In this document: positions 45,670 through 54,520 of the stretch, in pieces | How positions within the stretch are numbered: position 1 is the first letter of the stretch | Layout: every line of letters begins with the position of its first letter | Source: Lunatibacter salilacus | Lineage (GTDB): Bacteria > Bacteroidota > Bacteroidia > Cytophagales > Cyclobacteriaceae | NCBI RefSeq assembly: GCF_009797935.1 | Contig: NZ_VOLC01000017.1 | Coordinates: 92,109 to 156,108 of the forward strand | Direction: 5' to 3' | DNA: 64,000 nt | Notes under the pieces: model-generated | Databases searched by the model: none | The model's input: the letters and a program-made list of their open reading frames with translations, nothing else | What the model was told of the DNA's origin: nothing | Made by a program: the position numbers and the translations under genes

Positions 45670-46260
45670 AAAATTTTATGAATACGCAGTTGAAAAGAAT
45701 TGGCTGTAAAAAGACTGTCTAAAGAATAAGCTTTTTGAATTTCTTTCTGCCATTTCACCGTAAGGCAAAGCAAACCAAAAACTCAACACCGGAATCAGCA
45801 CAAGTATCTTTAGTATGCCCAATTCTCTTCTTTACTCTACTTCCCTGCCGGGTTCATACCTGTAAGATATTTTTATTTATAAATTAAGTCGAATAAAGTG
45901 TCACGAAGGTCACTTTGTGGTAGTTGTAATTAAATTGTGCCAGATAATCTCGAACTAATTTATAATATTTCTTTGATAAATAAAAATAAAAAATCCACTT
46001 TTATTTTGATTATGATCAAGTCAGAAAGAGAATATATTACCTTCATAAAAAGAGGTAATGAAATATTTTATGTTCCTGAAAACATTCAAATTTCCTGCGA
46101 ATTACGAAGAAAAGCATCACACTAACTCGACTCCAACCCTATAAAAAAAAGTTCTCCATCCATTTCCAAAGAAATTAGGTGATTGTTCTGGTCAACAAAC
46201 ATTCCAAATTGTCTAGCTTTCGGTCTGCTTTATTGTTTTTTCGGCTTTCTTAAGGAAAAA
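45670..46260. other. Intergenic stretch, nothing confidently assigned
   Basis: A 62-codon frame at 45937-46125 was examined and not accepted (see rejected list). The rest is AT-rich with no recognisable fragment. Confidence 0.4.
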
Positions 46261-46328
46261 AAGGCCTTACAGACCTACCAAGCTTTCGGATTTATCCATT
46301 ATAGGTAGCTTGGCAGGTCTGGGCCTTT
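46254..46328 (-). terminator. Rho-independent-like terminator of the lipoprotein gene
   Basis: On the minus strand, just past the stop at 46334, a long imperfect stem (arms 46307-46327 and 46261-46284, pairing CAGACCT, CCAAGCT and GGCC blocks) is followed by a run of seven T (46262-46255). The stem has one mismatch and a 3-base bulge, with a loop of about 22 bases. Confidence 0.7.
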
Positions 46329-46333
46329 AAAGT

Positions 46334-47602
46334 TTATTCCCTTCCGTTACCCCAGCCGAGTTCATTTCCACCTAAATTAGTGTAGGTATTGTTGTCGCGG
46401 GTGAGATTGGGAAGTTCAGGTTGGGCGTCACTGCCTCCGGTATAGGCATAAAATGCATCGTTTGGCAGGTTGGTAAACGTGGTGTTTGAGACCGTGATCC
46501 GTGGGTTTGCATGCATATAAATAGCACCGGAATTAGAAAGATTTCCAACAGGGAAATCGCCCTTGGCATTTTCTATAATGGCATGGGTGATCCGGTTATC
46601 CTCTTGGGTAAAGGAATAATAAATACCTCCCCAATTTGTTCCATTGGCTGCAATTAGATGAACAGGATTATCCGCTGTGCCCAAGATTTTCAGACTTACA
46701 TTATAAGGGGGAAGATGAGCCGCAGCCTGCAAGTAGCCACCCGATTGAAATTGGATCTCTACCCCCTCCTCAACAGTCAAGTGTCCATCTTCCTTGATAT
46801 GGACCCGGCCATCTACAAGATAAGGGACATCCAGTTTAGTCCAGCTAACTGTCATGTTTTCAATTTCGTGATTATTGCTGACAATATTGACAACGTCTTC
46901 GGTATTGCCGGCAAATGTAGACGCCTGATCCAATAAGTGGACCTTATTGGCAGCGACTTTGATGGGCATTTCCTCATTGCCGGTGATGGTCAAATTAGAG
47001 ACTGAAACGTTCGCATTTGTGGTAAGATCCAAGCCATAACCTCCTCCATTGGTTATTTCCACATGGTTGAGGGTTAAGGATTGTCTAGTAGTGCTGGAAA
47101 CGTTTCTAAGGGCTACACTTCCTCCTAGAGCAGGAGAAGAAGATTTTAACAATTCCGAACCAGCATACTCTATAATGGCATGTTCTATTATGTTTGATTG
47201 GTTATGGGCTTCTGTAAAATACAGACCTTTCCAGTGGCCTTTCAGCTGAGATGTGCCTGTTAAAATTACAGGCTCTTCTGCTGTGCCTTTTATTTCAAAA
47301 AGCTTACTGTCCAGATCTACAAGCATGCCCGCATGATTTTCAAAGGCAATGACCACTCCAGGCTGTATTTGTAGACTCCCTTCTACCCGCGTCCAACATT
47401 CGATAACATAATCCACCGGACGCTGCGGGTCATTGATCAGAACCCGGTCTTCCGAGAAATAATCACAGGAAAGTACTATGGGAGGTAGAATCTCTTCTAT
47501 TGGCTCTACATCTTCACTTTCGCTACAGGAAAACAATGCTAAAAACAGTCCTGCTGAAACAACATAATGGAGTTTCTTTGCAAATAAATGGTATTTTTTC
47601 AT
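46334..47602 (-). CDS. Surface lipoprotein with right-handed beta-helix
   Basis: A 422-residue predicted lipoprotein: a signal peptide ending in the lipobox LFSC with the lipid-attachment Cys at 26, then an acidic EDVEPIEE segment that could be a surface-export signal. The rest consists of repeating short strands (LTLNHVEITNGGGYGLDL, VSNLTITGNEEMPIKV, ITHAIIENAKGD, ITVSNTTFTNLP), as in parallel beta-helix pectate-lyase-like proteins. Its substrate is unknown. It is divergent from the ECF sigma gene and shares with it a 172-bp region containing two inverted repeats. Confidence 0.75.
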   Translation of the reverse strand: MKKYHLFAKKLHYVVSAGLFLALFSCSESEDVEPIEEILPPIVLSCDYFSEDRVLINDPQRPVDYVIECWTRVEGSLQIQPGVVIAFENHAGMLVDLDSKLFEIKGTAEEPVILTGTSQLKGHWKGLYFTEAHNQSNIIEHAIIEYAGSELLKSSSPALGGSVALRNVSSTTRQSLTLNHVEITNGGGYGLDLTTNANVSVSNLTITGNEEMPIKVAANKVHLLDQASTFAGNTEDVVNIVSNNHEIENMTVSWTKLDVPYLVDGRVHIKEDGHLTVEEGVEIQFQSGGYLQAAAHLPPYNVSLKILGTADNPVHLIAANGTNWGGIYYSFTQEDNRITHAIIENAKGDFPVGNLSNSGAIYMHANPRITVSNTTFTNLPNDAFYAYTGGSDAQPELPNLTRDNNTYTNLGGNELGWGNGRE

Positions 47603-47659
47603 AACAGTAAATAATTTTAGTTTTTCCCTAGGGCAAGTATCTAGACTGCCTTGGGGAAG

Positions 47660-47694
47660 TTTTCACATGAACCTTTGTATCCTTCATGTGAAAA
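47660..47694. promoter_or_regulatory. Perfect 12-bp inverted repeat (possible operator)
   Basis: TTTTCACATGAA (47660-47671) and TTCATGTGAAAA (47683-47694) are exact reverse complements with an 11-base spacer. It lies between the divergent lipoprotein and sigma-factor genes and could be an operator for either. Confidence 0.5.
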
Positions 47695-47700
47695 GTTTGA

Positions 47701-47757
47701 AAAAGTAAACACGTGGATAAAAAAAAATGTAGTTTTGTCGGCCTAGTGTTTACTTTT
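47701..47757. promoter_or_regulatory. Second perfect 12-bp inverted repeat flanking the sigma-gene -7 element
   Basis: AAAAGTAAACAC (47701-47712) and GTGTTTACTTTT (47746-47757) are exact reverse complements 33 bases apart. Between them lies TAGTTTTG (47730-47737), a match to TAnnTTTG. The repeat therefore brackets the likely transcription start of the sigma gene at 47775. Confidence 0.5.
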
Positions 47758-47774
47758 AACTGATTTTTCTATAA

Positions 47775-48335
47775 ATGAATAAGGAGGAACGTTTTGTACA
47801 AGACATCCGTAGAGGGGATAAAAAAAAACTGGAAGAGATCTATTCTGAAAACAAGGCCCACTTCATATCTTTTGCCCGAAAGTATCAACTGGAGGAAGAA
47901 TCCATAAAGGATATTTACCAGGAGACCATCATCGTGTTGTATGAAAACATCCTTGAGGGAAAGTTGACTACCTTAAAGAGCAGCATCAAAACTTACCTCT
48001 TTGCCATTGGAAAATATAAACTCATCGAACACCTTCGCACGATCGGGAAATATGAGCTGGTGCCTTTTGAAGATGTTAGCCTTTTAGATGAAATTTCCCT
48101 AGTGACAGAGAATGTAGCCGATGGATTGGATGAACAGACCCTTCAACTTAAAATGGGCTATAGCCAATTAGGTGAAAAGTGCCGGGAAGTGCTTCGCATG
48201 TTTTATTACGATGGTAAAAAACTTGCTGAAATTCAGCATCTCCTGGGGTATGAAACAAAAGACACCGTTAAAAGTCAAAAATCCAGGTGTATAAAGCAGT
48301 TAAAAACGTTAGTTGGGGTATATGAAAAGCAATAA
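47775..48335 (+). CDS. ECF-type RNA polymerase sigma factor
   Basis: A 186-residue sigma-70 family protein. Region 2 spans about 20-90 (FISFARKYQLEEESIKDIYQETIIVLYENI, TYLFAIGKYKLIEHLR) and region 4 about 125-180 (MGYSQLGEKCREVLRMFYYDGKKLAEIQHLLGYETKDTVKSQKSRCIKQL). It lacks regions 1 and 3 as ECF factors do. The next gene begins inside its end, so the two are translationally coupled, as for a sigma/anti-sigma pair. Confidence 0.88.
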   Translation: MNKEERFVQDIRRGDKKKLEEIYSENKAHFISFARKYQLEEESIKDIYQETIIVLYENILEGKLTTLKSSIKTYLFAIGKYKLIEHLRTIGKYELVPFEDVSLLDEISLVTENVADGLDEQTLQLKMGYSQLGEKCREVLRMFYYDGKKLAEIQHLLGYETKDTVKSQKSRCIKQLKTLVGVYEKQ

Positions 48336-49041
48336 AGAACTATTGATAGAAGGATATTTCGAAAATAGCCTTTCCCCCTTAGAACAAAATGAATTTGAAA
48401 GATTGTTAAAGGAGGATGCGGAATTTGCGGAGGCGGTTGCGTTTCATAAAAAACTGAAAGCAGCCATAAGGCTAGAGGAAAGAGAAAAACTGAAAGCCCA
48501 GTTGGACTCCGTCGATAAGCCACCGAAGCCGATATATAGATGGTGGTACGCCGCAGCCGCTGTTGTATTGATTGTGACAATGGGATGGTGGATAAGCAGT
48601 CAAAATCATGACCAACCGGAGGATCTCTATTTCGCCTACTTCGAACCTTATCCAAATAGGGTTAAGCCTACAGTCAGGAGTAATAACGATCAAAACGGGC
48701 ATGCCTCCCAAGCCTTTCATCTCTACGATCAGGAGCAGTTTGACAAAGCCGCCACTGCATTCGAAGAAGTGTACAAGAAAACCGACCAAGACTACGCCTT
48801 ATTTTATCAAGCAATTTCCTATATGGCCTCAGGCAATCCCGAAAAGGCTATCCCATTATTGGAGCAGCATGAGTGGGAGCCGGAAAACCCCTATTATGAG
48901 GCGTCACACTGGTATATGGCACTGGCTTATTTAAATGATCAGCAGATTCCGCAAACCAAAAGCCATTTGAAAAAAGTGATTGATTCAAACGGGTTGTTGT
49001 CCGGGAGGGCAAGGAAGTTATTGGAGGAAATGGGAGACTGA
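48322..49041 (+). CDS. Single-pass membrane protein with TPR-like repeats, probable anti-sigma partner
   Basis: From ATG 48322 (an in-frame TTG three codons earlier is less likely) the product is 239 residues. The N-terminal ~65 residues are cytoplasmic and helical (IEGYFENSLSPLEQNEFERLLKED), a membrane helix follows at about 72-92 (WWYAAAAVVLIVTMGWWI), and the outer part has TPR-like helices (AFHLYDQEQFDKAATAFEEVY, ALFYQAISYMASGNPEKAIPLLE). The N-terminal segment resembles zinc-less anti-sigma domains of Bacteroidota. It probably holds the sigma factor at the membrane until a signal is sensed. Confidence 0.75.
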   Translation: MKSNKELLIEGYFENSLSPLEQNEFERLLKEDAEFAEAVAFHKKLKAAIRLEEREKLKAQLDSVDKPPKPIYRWWYAAAAVVLIVTMGWWISSQNHDQPEDLYFAYFEPYPNRVKPTVRSNNDQNGHASQAFHLYDQEQFDKAATAFEEVYKKTDQDYALFYQAISYMASGNPEKAIPLLEQHEWEPENPYYEASHWYMALAYLNDQQIPQTKSHLKKVIDSNGLLSGRARKLLEEMGD

Positions 49042-49166
49042 GGGACTTAGGGACTGAGAGACCTAGTGACTGATAGACTGAGACTGAGGGAGACGGAAAA
49101 CTGAGGGACAGGGGAACCCCTTCAACCCATAAACCTATCGACCCATAGACCTATCGACCTATTAAC
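49042..49166. repeat. Degenerate short repeats between convergent genes
   Basis: The first half has several imperfect copies of a GACTGAGGGA-like unit; the second half has CATAGACCTATCGACC-like units (CCTATCGACC appears twice). It fills most of the 190-bp gap between the sigma operon and the CHAT gene, which converge. No coding potential. Confidence 0.6.
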
Positions 49167-49230
49167 AAACTTCTGGAATGAGGGGATTGTGAGACGGCAG
49201 ACGGGAGATGGGGTAATATATGGAGTTTTT

Positions 49231-52200
49231 TTAGAATATTGGGGGTCGTCTTTTGAGATATAGGAAGATAGCAATGCCCAAAATCAGTAAGCCAAAGCCC
49301 AAATAAATGCCGTATTCCCTTACCAGAAACGCTGTTCTATCCGGAGGTAGCTCATCTATATTTCCGTTGAGAACAAATCCCGCCCAATAAAATGGATGAC
49401 GTTTCATCGGGAAATCAGCCAAAAACTTCTGTTTAGCCATAGTCAAGGCTTCTTCCTTATTGCTTCCTTGTTCCAAGTAGGTATAAAAATTCCTCATCAG
49501 CACTCCCGTCTCCTCATCGGGCACCTGCCACAGGCTGTAAACCGAAGCCTTGACACCAGCATAGGTCAGTGCCCGGGACAAACTCATCAAGCCCTCCCCT
49601 GCCTGCAATTTCCCAATCCCTGTATTACATGCGCTCAACACAACCAATTCGGCAGGAAATTGCATATTATATAGTTCAGAATAGGACATGATCTCTCCAT
49701 CCTGAAAATAAATTCCCGAGCTTTCATAGTCAGTTTGATCCACTACCGCATGCGTCGCAAAATGGTATACCTGATAGGCTCCAACTGCCTGAAGAAATTG
49801 ACTCTTATTGGCTTTTTCTTTTTGGAATAATTCACCTCCCAACAGGTTTACAATATACTGCCCTTCAGATAATGCACCTTCCAAATGAGTTAAACGTCCC
49901 CTAGTTACATGATTTTCTTCGAAATTAGTTAGGTACGACTGCGGATATTCAGGAACAAATACTGCGACTGAATGTCTATTGTGCCAATTGGTATCAATAT
50001 TTTGTTGTAAGACCCATAGCTTAAATGAATTGGAATAGCTGATGGCATAGTCTTCCACAAGCAGACGGGAATTCTCTGGATTTTCCAAACTTTCAAATGC
50101 CAAGTAATTTAGTTTAGCGTTAGGGATAATAACGAGTTTGCTGATAACTTCCGGCTCCAGATGCAATGGATGGATCAAAAGACTGAAAAGTTCCTTGGAC
50201 ATTCCTGCAGCGTTGGGTTGAATTCGCTGGATCTGCTCATGGTAGGATTCCAGGAGGTCAAATACAGGCTTCTTTTCACCGAGATCCACCACCCGGATTT
50301 CCGAGGAAGTGACCACAAATGCAAAAAGTTTTTTGTCCGTAGCCATATACCTTACTATCGCTCTACTGCCTGAAAGCTGGCTCTGAAGGTTGTCAATATC
50401 TAATCCTCCAGAGAAAAAACCGAAATAGTTCGCGTCATGCGACGTAATGCTGGCTTCGTTCGCGGCAAGGTCTGACTCAAGTTTCCGCCTCTCATCATTT
50501 AAGGAGATCGAATCTTTGGGTATTTGGGCCAAACTTGTCCTTAGCAGGTTATGATTAAGCAATAAGCTATCTGGCACTGGCAAGAATTGTTGGAATTTGG
50601 ATTCAAATTCCCTCCAAAGCAATTGCGAGGTATTATTTTCCACTCGGGCCAACAGACTGTCTACATGTGTTTTTTCCAGTTGGATGTGAAGAGCGATCAA
50701 TCCTTCATGAATGTTGCCTGCGGTCATACTCAAACTGGGATTATAAGCTCCTTTTTGATAGTAGTCCTGAAAAATAATGGCCGCTACATCATACAGGTGG
50801 TATCCAATTAATCCCAAATTCCGATCGCCGGTGAGTGCGTATTGGTTTCGGTAGATATTGGCGGCCTCTTTCACAGCATTGATATAAAATACGCTGTTGC
50901 GTTCCCTAAAATCATGCTCGTCTACCACCATTACATTTTCCACTTCCTCGCCAAGCAATAAGGAAAAGGCATGTTTCACTATGCTTTCGGCTTGTCCAAA
51001 ATCCCCCATTTGTTGTAAGACATCCGCTTTTTTCAGGGACAAATTGAGCAGATTTACTTCCCGAATATCATGCTTCCTTCCGATTTCCAGCGCTTTGTCG
51101 AGATATATCAGTGCCCTATCCAGATTATTGGAAGAAAATAGCCAATATTTACAATAGTCCGCATAGGTCAACATCTCATAATAGTAATTGTCCGTATTGA
51201 TGCTTTCCTGTAGCGCAAGATCCAATAATTGAGTTTTTTGCTGCTTGATAGTTTCATGCTCGTAATCATCTAAAATTGCGGCTGAATTGAGTATGCTGCT
51301 GATCAGGTAATTGGAATATTTTATCTGATGCCGACGGGGCAGCTGTTGAAAGTAACATCTCAAGCTGTCCAAATGCGCAAGAGCAGATGCCTTATCGTCG
51401 GTAAGGTCGAAATAGAGAATGTTGATCCGGTGCTTGTTTACATAATGCATCAGTTCAGGCTTTTCATCCACCTTGAAATCGGTTTTGCCAAAAGACGCTT
51501 CAGCTACCCATTTGTCAAAATGGGAGTTCACCCCCTTGATTAATTCCCCAGCTCCTTCCTTGTCCCCATAGGTGCGGTAAAGGCGCATTAGGTTTCCATA
51601 GATGGTAATCAAGTTACTTTTATCCACCTTAGGATCAGATTCCCAAAGGGATTTAGCTTGCAGGTAACAATGCTTACGCTGGGTAAAAAAACCAGTTTCC
51701 GCATACATGGTGCCCAGATTATTATATGCCAAAGCCAAGCTGGAAACCTTTAATTCCTCCTCCGGCAACGATTCATAGAGAGCGATAGATTCTTTGTAAA
51801 CGTTTATAGCTTGATGGAATTCTCTGTTTTTATCATATAAATATGCGATATCGTAAACGAAATCGGCCTTATCCCTCGCCTTAAGGTGCGTTTCAAGAAG
51901 CTGGTATCCTTCCAAAGCTTTTTTTAAAGAATTTTCCCAATCTCCGGTATTGGCAATATTGTGGTAAGTATTGGTAAAAACATCCTTCAAATAGTCCGCA
52001 TTTCCGGCTGCCAGAAGCTGATTGCTGAATTTCAAAGCGTTTTCAAATTCCGAATGGGCTTGGCTATAATTTTGTTGCCCGGAAAAATGTAACCCGAGAT
52101 TGTGGTGATATTTGCTTTGATACACAGCATAATCCTTGTGGTCCTCCCCTAGTTGATCGGTTATTTTTTGAAAAATTCCGGCAGATTCAAGGTATCGCTG

Positions 52201-52335
52201 ATTGGTCTCAAGGCTGTCTGCCAGGGAAATCAAATCAGTTTGAAGTATTTCCTTTTGTGGGATCGGTGCGGCTTGGGTAAAGACGAAAAACAAACAGAGA
52301 AAAATAGTTAATGAATTTTTAAGGTTTAAAAACAT
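49231..52335 (-). CDS. TPR-CHAT protein (caspase-like protease domain) with C-terminal membrane helix
   Basis: A 1034-residue protein. A signal peptide (about 1-22) is followed by many tetratricopeptide repeats (about 30-480). The CHAT domain (about 720-1000) has the catalytic His in YHFATHAVVD near 860 and Cys in VVLSACNTGIGK near 901, then EGLMSLSRALTYAGVKASVYSLW. A hydrophobic C-terminal helix (YLGFGLLILGIAIFLYL) and a positive tail anchor it, with the CHAT domain outside the cytoplasm. It converges with the ECF sigma/TPR pair; such trios recur in Bacteroidota, so a shared signalling role is inferred. Substrate unknown. Confidence 0.85.
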   Translation of the reverse strand: MFLNLKNSLTIFLCLFFVFTQAAPIPQKEILQTDLISLADSLETNQRYLESAGIFQKITDQLGEDHKDYAVYQSKYHHNLGLHFSGQQNYSQAHSEFENALKFSNQLLAAGNADYLKDVFTNTYHNIANTGDWENSLKKALEGYQLLETHLKARDKADFVYDIAYLYDKNREFHQAINVYKESIALYESLPEEELKVSSLALAYNNLGTMYAETGFFTQRKHCYLQAKSLWESDPKVDKSNLITIYGNLMRLYRTYGDKEGAGELIKGVNSHFDKWVAEASFGKTDFKVDEKPELMHYVNKHRINILYFDLTDDKASALAHLDSLRCYFQQLPRRHQIKYSNYLISSILNSAAILDDYEHETIKQQKTQLLDLALQESINTDNYYYEMLTYADYCKYWLFSSNNLDRALIYLDKALEIGRKHDIREVNLLNLSLKKADVLQQMGDFGQAESIVKHAFSLLLGEEVENVMVVDEHDFRERNSVFYINAVKEAANIYRNQYALTGDRNLGLIGYHLYDVAAIIFQDYYQKGAYNPSLSMTAGNIHEGLIALHIQLEKTHVDSLLARVENNTSQLLWREFESKFQQFLPVPDSLLLNHNLLRTSLAQIPKDSISLNDERRKLESDLAANEASITSHDANYFGFFSGGLDIDNLQSQLSGSRAIVRYMATDKKLFAFVVTSSEIRVVDLGEKKPVFDLLESYHEQIQRIQPNAAGMSKELFSLLIHPLHLEPEVISKLVIIPNAKLNYLAFESLENPENSRLLVEDYAISYSNSFKLWVLQQNIDTNWHNRHSVAVFVPEYPQSYLTNFEENHVTRGRLTHLEGALSEGQYIVNLLGGELFQKEKANKSQFLQAVGAYQVYHFATHAVVDQTDYESSGIYFQDGEIMSYSELYNMQFPAELVVLSACNTGIGKLQAGEGLMSLSRALTYAGVKASVYSLWQVPDEETGVLMRNFYTYLEQGSNKEEALTMAKQKFLADFPMKRHPFYWAGFVLNGNIDELPPDRTAFLVREYGIYLGFGLLILGIAIFLYLKRRPPIF

Positions 52336-52717
52336 GCTGTTATTTTATATATTAAAACTTATAACATCGTTATCCTATTATTTACGCCATCAGTGGGATC
52401 CCCATGAATGCTATTTTATTCATGGGAATTAAGTTGAATTTTTTCAACTATTTATCCCACCCTGACAAGATCAGCTATGGTGTCTTTGCACGGATTAAGT
52501 AGTTAGCATTGAAAACAACCCTATAAAAAGGCAAAGTCCAAAAGAAATAGTAGCAGCGGTTAAATTCCTCCTATGAGGGGCAGGCAAGATCAAACAATAC
52601 TTATTATTCCAAACCATGCTGCTGTACTCAGGGAAAGGCCTCATTTTGCTTAGCGCTAGTTTCCGAAAACAAATCCCGGGAAGTTATGAAAATTTGTTTA
52701 AGTTCAGATAATTAGAT
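52336..52717. other. Intergenic region between amylase and CHAT genes
   Basis: No gene. It contains the three-helix inverted-repeat structure listed separately and should include the CHAT promoter, which was not located with confidence. Confidence 0.45.
52393..52460. repeat. Nested inverted repeats able to form a three-way junction
   Basis: Outer arms GTGGGAT (52393-52399) and ATCCCAC (52454-52460) enclose two hairpins: CCCATGAAT/ATTCATGGG (52401-52409 / 52418-52426, 8-base loop) and AGTTGAA/TTCAACT (52432-52438 / 52443-52449, T4 loop). All three helices are perfect (7, 9 and 7 bp) within 68 bases. Either strand would fold the same way. Whether it is transcribed is unknown. Confidence 0.6.
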
Positions 52718-54232
52718 CTATCCCTGAAAAACCCACACCGATACCGAACCTCCATTAACACAGAATGGTGCCCAGCCGTCATTATTTACGGTAATGGTAC
52801 ATGTTGTATTGCCTAAAAAATCGTAGAGTGTTTTACCCGCGTATTTTTCACCAATCTTCATCCACTTCGTAGCTTCGGGACCATTGGTAAGCAATACTCC
52901 CATTCCACTGCCACTATGGTCTTCATCACCGTCCCTAATCCAACCTATCGCGTTTCTATCGTCAAAATAATCATATTGATTCCCATAGGCAAATTGCGTT
53001 CTTGCAAGCATCAGCTTTTCGATATGGGGTACGGGGGCGAGGCTTATATGTAGGCCTTTGTCGTAGTACTCAGCTCCGTATAAGTCGGGGTAGAAAACCG
53101 ATGGATATCCCTCCTGCCTTAATAAAATAATTGCATAAGCCAGCGGCTTAAACCACCAATCCACCCAATGTTCGAGTGCCTGACAGGGTTGGGTGTCATG
53201 GTTGTCAACTAGGGTAACAGCTAGATTGGGATAGTCTTTTACTAAAGAATGATCCAGAATGGTCCGCATATCATACCCTCCCCAAGGTGTACGTGAGGCA
53301 TTATAAAAATTACCTTGCAGCGGCGCGTCAAATAATGACATGAGTCCTGCCGTCATTTCAATGTAATACTTCAGATCATTGACAGTATAACTCCAGTATT
53401 CACCAACAAAAAACAAATCAGGATCCTGCTTTCTTAGAAACCTTATCCAGTCACGAAAAAAACTAAATTGAATATGCTTCACGGCATCGAGCCGAAATCC
53501 GTTTACGCCGGTAAATTTCAGGAACCACTTCGCCCAGCGTGCCAGTTCTGTGCGTACCTCCGGGCTATTCATGTCAATATCAGAAAACATCAGGTAATCA
53601 TAATTGCCATGTTCCCCCGATACCATCTTTTGCCAATCCTTACCCAATCCTTTAAATTTAAAAATGCCTTTGGCCTGTTCCGGATCCAGGTTGGCAGCCC
53701 AATCTACCCCGTCAAAATGCCGGTAACACCATTTAAAATCAGAATAGACATCACCACGCCCCTCAAATTTAAATTGGGTCCAAGCTTCAATCCACAATTC
53801 GTCTTCAATCACAAAATTCCTATCGTGTTCCGCAACCCGCGAAGAATTCACCCATTCCGTATCATCCGCACCAGCCTTATGATTAAATATAACGTCGGCA
53901 TAAATAGCTATTCCCTGGGAATGCGCCTTTTTGATAGCGGTCAAATATTGATCCTTGCTGCCGTATTTGGTGCGGATAGCGCCTTTTCGGTCAAATTCAC
54001 CGAGGTCATATAAATCATACATATCATAGCCTACACTATACTGTTCGTTGACAGTGTTTCCCCCCGGATTATATGAATCAGCTTTAAATGGCGGCGGCAA
54101 CCACAAAGCGGTAACACCCAGTTTTGATAAATTTTCCGCTTCGTCCCCTACCCTATCCCACAAGTCCGCATCGCTGCTATTATTTCCATAATACCAGTGA
54201 AAATACTGCATCATAGTTCGGTTGTTTTCCAT
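52718..54232 (-). CDS. GH13 alpha-amylase, cytoplasmic
   Basis: A 504-residue glycoside hydrolase family 13 (subfamily 5-like) enzyme that cleaves internal alpha-1,4 bonds of starch or glycogen. Conserved regions: YADVIFNHKAG (region I), GFRLDAVKH with the Asp nucleophile near 247 (region II), FFVGEYW with the acid Glu near 277 (region III), and TLVDNHDTQP near 342 (region IV). A C-terminal beta domain ends in WAPFCVNGGSVSVWV. No signal peptide, so intracellular glycogen or maltodextrin is the likely substrate. It is probably monocistronic. Confidence 0.93.
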   Translation of the reverse strand: MENNRTMMQYFHWYYGNNSSDADLWDRVGDEAENLSKLGVTALWLPPPFKADSYNPGGNTVNEQYSVGYDMYDLYDLGEFDRKGAIRTKYGSKDQYLTAIKKAHSQGIAIYADVIFNHKAGADDTEWVNSSRVAEHDRNFVIEDELWIEAWTQFKFEGRGDVYSDFKWCYRHFDGVDWAANLDPEQAKGIFKFKGLGKDWQKMVSGEHGNYDYLMFSDIDMNSPEVRTELARWAKWFLKFTGVNGFRLDAVKHIQFSFFRDWIRFLRKQDPDLFFVGEYWSYTVNDLKYYIEMTAGLMSLFDAPLQGNFYNASRTPWGGYDMRTILDHSLVKDYPNLAVTLVDNHDTQPCQALEHWVDWWFKPLAYAIILLRQEGYPSVFYPDLYGAEYYDKGLHISLAPVPHIEKLMLARTQFAYGNQYDYFDDRNAIGWIRDGDEDHSGSGMGVLLTNGPEATKWMKIGEKYAGKTLYDFLGNTTCTITVNNDGWAPFCVNGGSVSVWVFQG

Positions 54233-54435
54233 GATTTTTAAACTCTATGGATAATATAAAAGTATGAGCTTTAGTTGGGGCACTCACCGTTAAACCCATG
54301 TCCGGTTTCTGCTCACTGATTAGTAAGGACCTGACTTTCAGGAGGACAAGTTAAATTTATAAAAAGGAATTTGTATTCTGCTCACTTTTTTCAAAGTTTT
54401 TTTTTTAAGCATAATTTTTTGGATTAAATACGTAA

Positions 54436-54459
54436 AAAATACCCAACCTTGGGTATTTT
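54436..54459. promoter_or_regulatory. 24-bp palindrome upstream of the 455-residue gene
   Basis: AAAATACCCAA (54436-54446), CC, TTGGGTATTTT (54449-54459): perfect 11-bp arms with a 2-base centre. Too tight a loop for a good hairpin, so an operator for a dimeric regulator is more likely. It lies about 60 bp before the ATG at 54521 and 200 bp upstream of the divergent amylase gene. Confidence 0.5.
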
Positions 54460-54520
54460 ACGATTAGCTGAAATAGCTTATATTTACCATGTTTTTTTAG
54501 TAAATACTCAATTTTAGGCT

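Noticed and set aside
45937..46125. A 62-codon plus-strand frame (MPDNLELIYN...), with an inner MIKSEREY like HigA starts
   Set aside because: Very AT-rich, no clear start signal, and similarity to antitoxin N-termini is limited to a few residues; could be a scrap but unsupported.
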